DNA of 64,000 nt from JACRDG01 sp963760985. GTDB taxonomy: Bacteria; Desulfobacterota; Desulfomonilia; Desulfomonilales; Desulfomonilaceae. Location: contig CAVXFM010000017.1 of assembly GCA_963760985.1 (NCBI GenBank), positions 186,001 through 250,000 on the forward strand, read 5' to 3'. The first letter of the stretch is position 1; each line of letters begins with the position of its first letter. Shown here in pieces: positions 49,064 to 57,295 of this stretch. A model generated the notes under the pieces. It worked only from the letters and a program-made list of their open reading frames with translations. It did not search any database and was not told the origin of the DNA. Made by a program: the position numbers and the translations under genes.

Positions 49064-49816
49064 GTGAGAACTGCGAATCCTGCCCTCAATGAAAGAACCT
49101 TTGCCGGGATCGCACGGTACACGGACGCGGACCAGGCGATGACGGTTCAGGGAACGGTGAATAAGACCGGGCTGTTGCTGATCTTAGTGACAGCCGCGGC
49201 ATGTTGGACCTGGCATGTCTTCTTCAGCGAACCCACCCCTGATCCCGCTACGGTGGCTCCGTACATGATGATCGGCGCGATCGGCGGACTCATTGCCGCT
49301 CTCATCACTGTATTCAAACCCCAGTGGGCCCTGGTGACCGCGCCGATTTATGCGGTGCTGGAGGGACTGTTTGTGGGGGGCATGTCTTCGTTGGCCGAGG
49401 CCCAGTATCCTGGTATCGCAATTCAAGCGGTAGGGCTCACTTTCGGTACCTGTCTTGCCATGCTCTTGGCCTATTCTTCCGGCCTGATCAAAGTTTCCGA
49501 GAAATTCAAGTTTGGCGTGGTAGCTGCCACGGGCGGAATCGCTCTCGTATATTTTGTCTCGATCATTCTCGGATTCTTCGGCGTGAGCATGCCGTACATC
49601 TATGGGAACGGCCTTATGGGGATCGGGTTTAGTGTGGTTGTCGTTGGAATTGCCGCACTGAATCTGGTGCTCGATTTCGATCTTATCGAGACGGGTGCGC
49701 GCAACGGTTTTCCTCGTTATATGGAATGGTATGCCGCTTTTGGGCTGATGGTCACGTTGATTTGGCTCTACATTGAGATCCTGAGGCTTCTCATGAAACT
49801 GCGCAGTCGCGAATAG
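49064..49816 (+). CDS. Bax inhibitor-1 / YccA-family membrane protein
   Basis: 250 residues with seven predicted membrane helices after a polar N-terminus (NPALNERTFAGIARY). Family-typical segments: 'VFKPQWALVTAPIYAVLEGLFVGGMSS', 'GLMGIGFSVVVVGIAALNLVLDFDLIE' (the paired acidic sensor/pore region) and 'WYAAFGLMVTLIWLYIEILRLL'. YccA relatives interact with FtsH and related BsYetJ is a calcium leak channel; here the role is inferred. Start GTG 49064 follows AGGAGG. Confidence 0.9.
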   Translation: MRTANPALNERTFAGIARYTDADQAMTVQGTVNKTGLLLILVTAAACWTWHVFFSEPTPDPATVAPYMMIGAIGGLIAALITVFKPQWALVTAPIYAVLEGLFVGGMSSLAEAQYPGIAIQAVGLTFGTCLAMLLAYSSGLIKVSEKFKFGVVAATGGIALVYFVSIILGFFGVSMPYIYGNGLMGIGFSVVVVGIAALNLVLDFDLIETGARNGFPRYMEWYAAFGLMVTLIWLYIEILRLLMKLRSRE

Positions 49817-49869
49817 CTCGGTACACAGAAACCCGAGGGAATGGCTCTCTTTCTCAAAGCCTTTGTATA

Positions 49870-50022
49870 TGATACCAATGGGCTTTTACGTGCATGACAG
49901 GACGTAGGATGCGGGCTGAGGGGCTCTGTTGCTACGGACGACACAAAGCCGTCTCATCAATGCCCTCAGGAGGCCCACAGCCCTACCATCTTAGGCACGT
50001 GTGCGCGAGTGAGTCGGTATTA
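49870..50022 (+). repeat. Dispersed intergenic element with TGATACC ends, copy 2
   Basis: About 153 bp, TGATACCAATGGGC to GAGTCGGTATTA, with the shared core GCTACGGACGACACAAAGCC and GTCTCATCA...CTCAGGAGGC...CAGCCCTACCATCTT. It begins 54 bases after the Bax-inhibitor gene stop. Confidence 0.7.
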
Positions 50023-50552
50023 ACCGGCTGAAAAGTCTTGTTTCGTCGAAAGAGTCCAGGAGAGGTCGCCCGCACAGCAGCTTTCCACTGCACCCTCATC
50101 GTGGCAACAATCTTCCCGGTTTTGTGCTGTCAACGAGTCTCAAAGATGGGCAGGGGAGAGGTATGACGCATGCTCAAGGGCCGTTCTCCAGAACTAGAGT
50201 CAACGGGACCCTTCGCAACGGTTTTGGCTTGGGGGCTAATCGCTTCGGAAGGCGACTACTTCGCATTCGGTAGTCAACCACGTTCGCCCCACGAAGGTAA
50301 TCAAGTGCGGGCAACCCTGGGGATTCAGGAGAGTGCCCGCGCTGCACCATGATGCGCTCCCGAATCTCTGCAGGGTGTGTCGCAACCCCGGGTCCCCGTT
50401 CGCTTGCACGGACAGATGCGCACATCCCTATATCGGAGACTGTCACGCGCGGGGACCCATGGCTTTGCGCTTCAGTGCCATGACTCGGCTGTCGGGAGCG
50501 AACAGCGAGCAAGCACGTGCGGAGGGCCCGAGACGTTCAGACCCTCTATTGA
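50023..50552. other. Intergenic region downstream of rpsU
   Basis: About 530 bases without a credible gene on either strand, between the repeat copy and the rpsU stop. I see no terminator with a T-run. Confidence 0.4.
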
Positions 50553-50756
50553 TCAGCCGTATCGGCGCATTCTTCTCATTTTCTTGAGAAGTCTCTTCCG
50601 AGCCAATATGGCCTTTTTCTTTCTCTTGACGCTTGGCTTGTCATACGCGCGCCTTTTCTTGGCCTCTGCGAAAACACCTGACCGCTGCAATTGTTTCTTG
50701 AACCGTCGCAAGGCGCTTTCAAACGGTTCGTCTTCTTTGACCACTACTCCCGGCAT
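50553..50756 (-). CDS. rpsU: 30S ribosomal protein bS21
   Basis: 67 residues, highly basic, from ATG 50756 (MPGVVVKEDEPFESALRRFKKQ); GGAG lies 9-12 bases upstream. The N-terminal acidic pair and the C-terminal RRAYDKPSVKRKKKA..RKRLLKKMRR are standard for bS21. It binds the 16S 3' end region and assists initiation. The gene stands alone here, rather than with dnaG-rpoD. Confidence 0.95.
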   Translation of the reverse strand: MPGVVVKEDEPFESALRRFKKQLQRSGVFAEAKKRRAYDKPSVKRKKKAILARKRLLKKMRRMRRYG

Positions 50757-51166
50757 ACGCATCCACTCCTTTCCGGGAAAAGCTTAATTCTGGGACTCGG
50801 ATCGACGGTGAATCACCAGATAACGATGATCATCGTCCGCCACCTACCGAGCTCTGGCAACTGACCGCCACGGCCGAGAGGGGACCGTCCGTTCCCTCGG
50901 GGAACCTCATAGCGTGCCAGCCCTGTCCGTGTCTTGACCAACTCGGTATCGGACAACCGCAAAAGCACCACGTGGTGACTTTCCGGTGAGTCTGCTCCCT
51001 ATGGCGCGATCCGGCGCGCTTTTCTACGAGAATGACCATCCTGCCGACCACAGCGCGCTCACGGACATCTACAATGAGTTAATCAGTACGTCTTTCGAGA
51101 AATCGGGCCAGAGTTCTCAGAGCTGATCTCTGGCCCAACGTTGATTTCGGTGTCAGAAAAAGTGCA
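50757..51166. other. Intergenic region between rpsU and the RRM gene
   Basis: About 410 bases. No gene is supported. It must contain the rpsU promoter (minus strand), but no clear -35/-10 pair was recognised. Confidence 0.4.
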
Positions 51167-51475
51167 TTACCAGCGTGATCTACCCGAGTCTCGCCGTCCA
51201 CCACCACCACCACCGCCGCCGGAATTGGTGCGAGGACGAGCCTCATTCACCTTAAGCGCTCGGCCGCCCACGGTCTTGGAATCCAGTTCCTGGATCGCCT
51301 TGAGCCCTTCTTCGCGGTCGCGCATCTCGATGAACCCGAACCCTCGAGATCGATTGGTGAACTGATCGACGATGATCTTCGCGGAGTCGACTGCCCCGTA
51401 GGCCTCAAACAAGCCCCTGAGTTCGCTTTCGCTCGCGTCAAAAGAAAGGTTTCCGACATAGATGTTAATACTCAT
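51167..51475 (-). CDS. Glycine-rich RNA-recognition-motif protein
   Basis: 102 residues from ATG 51475 (AAGGAGTGAGAGC upstream). A single RRM has RNP2 INIYVGNLSF and RNP1 RSRGFGFIEM, then a poly-glycine/arginine tail (GGGGGGGGRRDSGRSRW). Such small RRM proteins in bacteria bind single-stranded RNA and are often cold-induced. The stop is close to the gap before rpsU, which also encodes an RNA-binding protein. Confidence 0.93.
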   Translation of the reverse strand: MSINIYVGNLSFDASESELRGLFEAYGAVDSAKIIVDQFTNRSRGFGFIEMRDREEGLKAIQELDSKTVGGRALKVNEARPRTNSGGGGGGGGRRDSGRSRW

Positions 51476-51903
51476 GCTCTCACTCCTTGAGAAAAATAGC
51501 ACTCGAAACATGTGAACAGAGTGCGTTTGATGGGACGAACAAGGGCACTTTGTGAACGGGGATAAATCGACTGGCTTTGCGGCGTGACAATCCTCGGCAC
51601 GGGCTCCTATGTCCTACAATCTTAATCCTTGCATAACGCCCGTGGTCCTAAACAGGAGGTCGACTGGAGAAACACAAGTTAAGCTTCGGGCTTAAGCATA
51701 CGTCCGGCACTTCTCCCTGTCAAGCGATTTTACGTCGTGCGTCGAGTTTGAAGTTTGGGAGAGCACGGTTTGCTGCTGTGCAGGTTAAAACTTGAATGAC
51801 GACGAAGCATTGCGCATCACGCGCACACGATCGTTCTCGACCCATGAAGGGCCTCCAAGAAACACCTTCCCTGTTGTCACGGGGCACGTGGCTCGATGCG
51901 TAG
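51476..51903. other. Intergenic region upstream of the RRM gene
   Basis: About 430 bases between the RRM start and the Cys-rich gene stop, both minus strand. A long 5' leader for the RRM gene is plausible. Nothing else is identifiable. Confidence 0.4.
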
Positions 51904-52134
51904 TCAGCCATTGACGACTTTATCGATCTTTTCCCATAGCGTAATTCCCATGATGTCCTTGTAGAAAGCGCAGAGCGAGCGACATTTTTCTATTTTTGCC
52001 TCATAGGAGGCTTGTTTTTCTCCTCTACACCACGTACCGGTCACCGCAAAACACGTGCGTCCGTGGTCGGGGTATGCAGGGCAATTCGCTTGTTTTCCGC
52101 ATTTGGTGTAATCCCAACAATTCTGGCGTTCCAT
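51904..52134 (-). CDS. Small cysteine-rich protein (two-CW-like)
   Basis: 76 residues with eight cysteines: NCWDYTKCGKQANCPAY, RTCFAVTGTWCRGE and CRSLCAFYKD. The NCWxxxKCG...CPA pattern resembles the Cys-Trp modules found beside sensor proteins in anaerobes, and could bind a metal or an iron-sulfur cluster. A GGAGG site precedes ATG 52134. Function unknown. Confidence 0.7.
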   Translation of the reverse strand: MERQNCWDYTKCGKQANCPAYPDHGRTCFAVTGTWCRGEKQASYEAKIEKCRSLCAFYKDIMGITLWEKIDKVVNG

Positions 52135-52561
52135 AATTGCCTCCGACCGGTTCTCCGATTGCGCAATCGAAAGTCTCTCTATGTGAGTATATCAGGCGTT
52201 TGGACAATGGGCAAGGTTCTCTACAGAATAACTCAATTATAAAGAACTGAAGCACCACGTTAATCAATCAGTCTGGAAGCTGCCTAGTCCTTGCCTCTTG
52301 CACGATTGTCAGTATTGGTAAGGATAATTGAGCCCGACAAGGTCAGGAGAGAATTGGTTGGAGAAGACGCCCGCGGATCGGTGTTGTTTCGCAGAATGCT
52401 TGGACACAAATAAGAACGACGTCATGCCCGGACTCCCGCGAAGGGCCAAGTTGACTACCTCTGGAGCCATGAGGCCGCCTGCCGGCACGAGTCCGGAATG
52501 CCGCATACAGGTATGGGCCGATGGATTCCCGGCTCAAGGGAGGAGCCCTGCAAGAAACCCC
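52135..52561. other. Intergenic region with a long inverted repeat
   Basis: No gene. CCGGACTC (52428-52435) and GAGTCCGG (52489-52496) form an 8-bp inverted repeat with a 53-base loop, downstream of PilZ paralog 3 and upstream of the Cys-rich gene. Confidence 0.4.
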
Positions 52562-53107
52562 TTACCCGTCCTGCATCTTCACCATGCGCACCAGGTTTCT
52601 TAAACTAGGACTGTCGTGGTGAGAAATGCCCGTGATCTCGAATGCAGCGAGTGGGAGATCCCCGGGACGTTTGGTCTTAGACCATTTGCATCGGGCTTCC
52701 ACGGCAAATGAGTCAATGTCAAAGAACTCCCGAGCGGCTACGACGATTCTTTTTGTTTCGTTGGGGCGTGCATGCAGCCCCTCTACCGTGAGGCCGTTGT
52801 CCCCGATCTCACAAATCGATCCCCGCGATGCAGGATCGCCTTCATAATATGCTGGCACCAGGCAGAAGAGATTCTCGTCGGTAGGGAATTGAAGCGTCTC
52901 GAAATTCAGGCTTACGGTGTCTTCGAACGAGGGCACTCTTCCGAAAAGCTGCGCAGGCGTGATCGCTTCCACATCCAGAAGTTTTCTAAAGATACGTTGA
53001 AGCCCTCGCGAGGACACCCTGTACTTCTCCATGAGTTGTAGGTCGGTCATTCCGGCCCGCATGTCCGCGAGAAAGGGCGCGACGGCTATTTGCCTCTTGG
53101 GTCGCAT
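52562..53107 (-). CDS. PilZ-like protein with one helical repeat and degenerate c-di-GMP motifs (paralog 3)
   Basis: 181 residues from ATG 53107 (CGGAGG upstream, favoured over the longer frame from 53209). One repeat at about 12-45 (FLADMRAGMTDLQLMEKYRV) matches those at 36444 and 37404. The downstream domain aligns to their PilZ regions, ending 'AFEITGISHHDSPSLRNLVRMV', but the R-x3-R box is absent and D-x-S-x2-G is replaced by E100-I-G-D-N-G105. It has therefore probably lost c-di-GMP binding while keeping the repeat. Confidence 0.68.
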   Translation of the reverse strand: MRPKRQIAVAPFLADMRAGMTDLQLMEKYRVSSRGLQRIFRKLLDVEAITPAQLFGRVPSFEDTVSLNFETLQFPTDENLFCLVPAYYEGDPASRGSICEIGDNGLTVEGLHARPNETKRIVVAAREFFDIDSFAVEARCKWSKTKRPGDLPLAAFEITGISHHDSPSLRNLVRMVKMQDG

Positions 53108-53321
53108 AAGACTCATCCTCCGGATCTGTATCTTACCAGACTCGATTCTGATGAGGCAAGACTGAAAAAGATCACCCGAGGACCTCTTCCACCGGATGGT
53201 GCGCTTCAAAACTGCCGGGCTTCGGCCGCATACTCCCAGATTTCAGTGGCCATGCCAACCTGTCGTCTGATCATTCGCCCCGGTCATGGTGCAAGGAGTT
53301 GAGAATGCCCACATGCGCGCA

Positions 53322-53918
53322 TTACGCGGTGCGATCTTCCCAAGTCGTGAAGTCGGAAACATGGTCAGGATCGAACGGCTGCAGGAACAAGGGAACGGAA
53401 ATGATTTCTTCGGCACCGCATAGCGGGCAATAGGTACTTTTCAGCATGGTTTCCACGGAGGATCGGATTTCTTCCATACTCAGCTCCGCAGTGCTGAAAA
53501 GCCAGCTGCCATGATATATGAAACCGCACACCGCACAGGAATAGCCGTACGCGACTTCCCTCAGGTCGCCGAAGGCGGTCTTCCGTGGAGGTTTGGCGCG
53601 GATAAGCACCGGACCCAGGGAAAAAAGCTCAGCCAACTTTTTCAACTCAGCGTCCGTGAAGTCCTGGGTTCCAGCTGAAACACAATCTTTCAGGGCTGCG
53701 GCAAAGCTCTTCGCGTCCCTGGAAGTGAAGAAGGAGCCTTGCGGATACGGGTTGAGCTCTGAGTGCAGCCAGCCGACATCACCTTGCGAGGACATTTCCC
53801 AGCCGGTACGGACAATCCGGACAAAGAGGTGTTCCCACCGGCTTCTCGCACAAAATCGGAATACCCCGACCTCAGTGTAAATCCACAGATCTTCTTCCCA
53901 CATATCGCGTACGTGCAT
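53322..53918 (-). CDS. Unknown protein with C-terminal zinc-ribbon-like cysteines
   Basis: 198 residues. A mixed alpha/beta N-terminal half (MHVRDMWEEDLWIYTEVGVFRF) is followed by two CxxC pairs in CAVCGFIYHG and CPLCGAEEI, a treble-clef/rubredoxin-like metal site. No signal peptide. It is upstream of and on the same strand as PilZ paralog 3, 214 bases away. Not recognised. Confidence 0.65.
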   Translation of the reverse strand: MHVRDMWEEDLWIYTEVGVFRFCARSRWEHLFVRIVRTGWEMSSQGDVGWLHSELNPYPQGSFFTSRDAKSFAAALKDCVSAGTQDFTDAELKKLAELFSLGPVLIRAKPPRKTAFGDLREVAYGYSCAVCGFIYHGSWLFSTAELSMEEIRSSVETMLKSTYCPLCGAEEIISVPLFLQPFDPDHVSDFTTWEDRTA

Positions 53919-54621
53919 CTACGTGTCCCCTTTCCTCGAAAAACGAGCATCCGGAGGGTCTTAAGGCTCGGGGCCTCCTACCCGTACGACACCTTCGTGG
54001 GGGATTACGGGGATTCCGGCTGAAGACCGCCGAGTTTTCACGAAGAATCCACGTCCCGTAGTCCATCCGGGGACTAGGATGCTGTTGCGTCACGCAATGC
54101 CTTCCCAAAAGACGTGACACGGCCGCGTCGGTTCCGACAACTACCTGAGCAAGGGATGCGAGGCAAAAGCTCAGTATGTAAGACCCTTCGGAGCCTGGCG
54201 GATAGCGGGGGATGGCCCTGCAAGGCACTACGCGCCGCGGGTATCACCAGATCGGAGTCGCACCACGGGTACCTCGCCAACAGATCGATGGACCGACTAA
54301 GTCGCTTTTCCACCATAAATGATGGAGTGCTCTTTGAGCAAATTCATTCTTTTCACCCCTGCGGCCCACACGTGGCACGCGGCGGTTGTTCACGTGTGGC
54401 GATTTCCAGCCCGAATACGGCCGAACAGATGTGGGGCGAAAAGTGAGAAAGGGATGGGGATCTTCCGACCATACCAGCCCGCGAGTTCTCACACGAAACC
54501 CTGTTATTCCTCAACAATTTCTCAAGAGCAGGCACATCCCTTCAGGTCACGTTCGGCATGAGTCGATGACCCTTCATGCCGCGGTGAGCGGAGAGAGTTC
54601 GGTATGCGACTTCCAAGCGGT
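53919..54621. other. Gene-free region upstream of the zinc-ribbon gene
   Basis: About 700 bases without a convincing gene on either strand. Composition is like the rest of the window. The dispersed element copy 3 follows directly. Confidence 0.45.
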
Positions 54622-54770
54622 CTGGACCGATTCGCTTTCGATTGTACAACTTAGCGCAGGCAGCAGGCCGGGGACCCCCTTCGCTACGGACGACGCAAGG
54701 CCGTCTCATCACTTCGCTCAGGAGATCTCCAGCCCTACGATCTTGCGCGCTTGAATGCGAATCGGTATGA
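54622..54770 (+). repeat. Dispersed intergenic element, copy 3
   Basis: 149 bp with the core GCTACGGACGACGCAAGGCC / GTCTCATCACTTCGCTCAGG and the right end GCGAATCGGTATGA. The left end is diverged (TGGACCGATTCGC). It ends 63 bases before the start of the membrane histidine kinase. Confidence 0.7.
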
Positions 54771-54833
54771 GACCCCATGATAGTAGCAAAAAGAATGACC
54801 TCGTGCTACATTTATGCGTCATCAGAGGGACAC

Positions 54834-56768
54834 ATGAAAGGCTCGTACCCGCGCATCGCGATGTCGATCGTAATTTGTGGCTTGCTTCCTCTAGCAGGAG
54901 GTTTGATCTGCTATTGGGGGATGCCTGCGCTGGACGGTGCGTGGAGCTGGCACAGCGAGGCGCTGCACTCCACGGCGGAATCGATCGCTGCATTTTCAGC
55001 CTTAACGTTGGGAATTCTGCTGGTCCTCTTGGCCCAACAGAGAAAGACAGCGCATCCCCATCTCTGGATAGCGACCGCGTTAGTTGCCAAGGGCACGTTG
55101 GATCTCTTTCATGCGGGCCTCGGCGCGACTCTTCCTTTCGCGTGGCTTCGCACCATCTCCACGCTTGTCGGGGGAGCCCTCTTCGCTGCAGTGTGGCTTC
55201 CGGCTCGACTGGTCGGGTCGAGACGGATCGTGTTAATGCCCGTCGCAGCTGCTGCAGGGGCGATGGTATTGGCGCTCGCCGCTATTGCGTTTCCCGAATT
55301 TCCCGAGGACACGATTCCGCCGGAAGCGCTCACCGCAATCACCGGAGCGCTCAACACGATTGGCGGCCTGTTGTATGGGGCTGCAGCAGTATTTTTCCTT
55401 GTGCAGTACCGAAACCGCGGTGACATGGATGACTTGCTCTGGTTGAACGTCTCGCTTCTCTTCGGCGTGTGTGGCGTCATGTTTGCGCCATCGCACTATT
55501 GGAACTATGCATGGTGGTTTTGGCACCTGATGAGATTGCTGGCGTATCTCCTCTGTCTGGTATATTTTTTCGGCACCTATGCCCAAGCCGAAAAGGTGGT
55601 CCGGGAGGCGCATGAGAGCCTGACCAAAGAGGTCGCTCAGCGCACACGTGCAGAGGAGAGGATTCGAGAACAGAACGCTTTCCTGAAAAACATCATCGAA
55701 TCCCTTGCTCATCCATTCTACGTCATCGACGCAGCAGACTACACTATCCGGGTGGCCAATTCCGCTGCAGCGTTCGGAGCGGTTTCCGACTATAGCACTT
55801 GCTATGCGCTTACCCATGGCCAAGACAAACCTTGCGAAGGCCTGCTCCATCCGTGTCCTCTGGAAGAAGTAAGGCAAACCGGTCAACCGGTGGTCATCGA
55901 ACACGTCCACCGGAACAAACACGGTAAGCCCAGGAACGTGGAAATTCATGCATATCCCCTGTTCGAGCCGTCAGGGAAAGTGGCTCAGGTTATTGAGTAT
56001 TCCCTCGACATCACTGAGCGCAAGAGCCACGAGAAGGAGCGGGAACGGCTCATCGCGGAGCTGGCGTCGAAGAACGCGGAATTGGAGCGGTTCACGTACA
56101 CCGTTTCCCATGACTTGAAGAGCCCCCTGATCACCATCAAAGGTTTTCTGGGGTACCTTGAACGAGACATGGTCTCGGGCAACCTGGAGCGGCTGCGCGA
56201 CGACACCGCACGGATTCATGGCGCGGTGGCGAAAATGAGCCAGTTACTCGACGAACTTTTGGAGCTTTCCCGGATCGGCCGCATCGTGAACCCGCCGCAA
56301 GATGTTCCTTTGGCCAAACTGGTGGAAGGAGCCATGGACATACTCGCAGGCCGAATTGCCGAGCGCTGCATTGCCGTGGATATTCCCCCCAATCTTCCCG
56401 TGCTCTATGGAGACGCTGCCCGATTGCGTGAAGTAGTGGAAAACCTCCTTGACAATGCGGTCAAGTTCATGGGAGACCAGTCCCATCCCCGTCTGGAAAT
56501 CGAGATTCGTGACGACAGTGGCAGAAACATCGTGTGTGTCAAGGACAACGGAATCGGCATAGATCCTCGATACCAGGCCAAGGTTTTCCAACTTTTCGAG
56601 AGAGTGGAACAGGGCGTTGAAGGTACGGGCATAGGTTTGGCCATTGTCAAACGCATCGTCGAGGTCCATGGCGGCCAGATCTGGGTGGAATCCGAGGGGC
56701 TTGGAAAAGGCAGCATTTTTTGTTTCGCTCTTCCTAAGAGCAAGGATTGCAGTACAGACCGGGAGTGA
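54834..56768 (+). CDS. Membrane sensor histidine kinase with eight-helix N-terminal domain and PAS
   Basis: 644 residues from ATG 54834 (AGAGG upstream). Eight hydrophobic segments span about residues 8-265 (MASE-like sensor). A coiled coil leads to a PAS domain with an unusual Cys-rich stretch (CYALTHGQDKPCEGLLHPCPLEE) that may bind a metal or cluster. HisKA FTYTVSHDLKSPLITIKGF is the phytochrome-kinase-type dimerisation helix, followed by the HATPase NLLDNAVKF, DNGIGID and GTGIGLAIV. It is 5 bases from a CheY-like regulator: a two-component pair. Confidence 0.9.
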   Translation: MKGSYPRIAMSIVICGLLPLAGGLICYWGMPALDGAWSWHSEALHSTAESIAAFSALTLGILLVLLAQQRKTAHPHLWIATALVAKGTLDLFHAGLGATLPFAWLRTISTLVGGALFAAVWLPARLVGSRRIVLMPVAAAAGAMVLALAAIAFPEFPEDTIPPEALTAITGALNTIGGLLYGAAAVFFLVQYRNRGDMDDLLWLNVSLLFGVCGVMFAPSHYWNYAWWFWHLMRLLAYLLCLVYFFGTYAQAEKVVREAHESLTKEVAQRTRAEERIREQNAFLKNIIESLAHPFYVIDAADYTIRVANSAAAFGAVSDYSTCYALTHGQDKPCEGLLHPCPLEEVRQTGQPVVIEHVHRNKHGKPRNVEIHAYPLFEPSGKVAQVIEYSLDITERKSHEKERERLIAELASKNAELERFTYTVSHDLKSPLITIKGFLGYLERDMVSGNLERLRDDTARIHGAVAKMSQLLDELLELSRIGRIVNPPQDVPLAKLVEGAMDILAGRIAERCIAVDIPPNLPVLYGDAARLREVVENLLDNAVKFMGDQSHPRLEIEIRDDSGRNIVCVKDNGIGIDPRYQAKVFQLFERVEQGVEGTGIGLAIVKRIVEVHGGQIWVESEGLGKGSIFCFALPKSKDCSTDRE

Positions 56769-56773
56769 ATAGC

Positions 56774-57295
56774 ATGAACGGAGAACCGCTGATCATTCTG
56801 CTCGTGGAGGATAATCCCGACCACGCGGAACTTATCGTGAGGAGTTTTGAAGAGCATCGCATAGTGAACAAGATTTTCCATGTCCTGGATGGGGAAGCGG
56901 CTCTGGACTACCTGTTCCACCGAGGGCCGTACCTGAATCCAAAGACGAGTCCCCTGCCGCACGTGATCTTGTTGGACCTGCGCTTGCCCAAGATAGACGG
57001 CCTGGAAGTGCTCAAGGAGATCAAATCCTCACCAGAACTGCGTCGCATACCGGTCGTGGCCCTTACAAGCTCTGAATCTGAGCGGGACATGGTCGGCGCA
57101 TACAACAGGCATGTGAATAGCTACTTGGTAAAACCTGTGGACTTTGAGAAGTTCAACAAATTAATGGACGATCTGGGTTTCTATTGGCTCGCGTGGAATC
57201 GCAAGCCCCTTTGTGAAACCACTGAAGAGAAACCGTGGAACTGCTCGGAGGACCTATGGAATCGGCAGTGTGCGACCAACCATCGCAAATACTGA
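56774..57295 (+). CDS. Single-domain response regulator (Rcp1/CheY-like)
   Basis: 173 residues from ATG 56774 (GGGAG upstream). Receiver signature: LLVEDNPDHAEL, phospho-Asp in LLDLRLPKIDG, Thr in ALTSSES and Lys in YLVKPVDFEKF. There is no output domain, so it passes phosphate on or acts by binding. The last 40 bases overlap the next gene, which itself has a receiver domain, suggesting a phosphorelay from the membrane kinase to the sigma-54 activator. Confidence 0.92.
   Translation: MNGEPLIILLVEDNPDHAELIVRSFEEHRIVNKIFHVLDGEAALDYLFHRGPYLNPKTSPLPHVILLDLRLPKIDGLEVLKEIKSSPELRRIPVVALTSSESERDMVGAYNRHVNSYLVKPVDFEKFNKLMDDLGFYWLAWNRKPLCETTEEKPWNCSEDLWNRQCATNHRKY

Noticed and set aside
51720..51911. 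Short minus-strand frame upstream of the RRM gene
   Set aside because: No ribosome site, low-complexity charged composition and no family resemblance.
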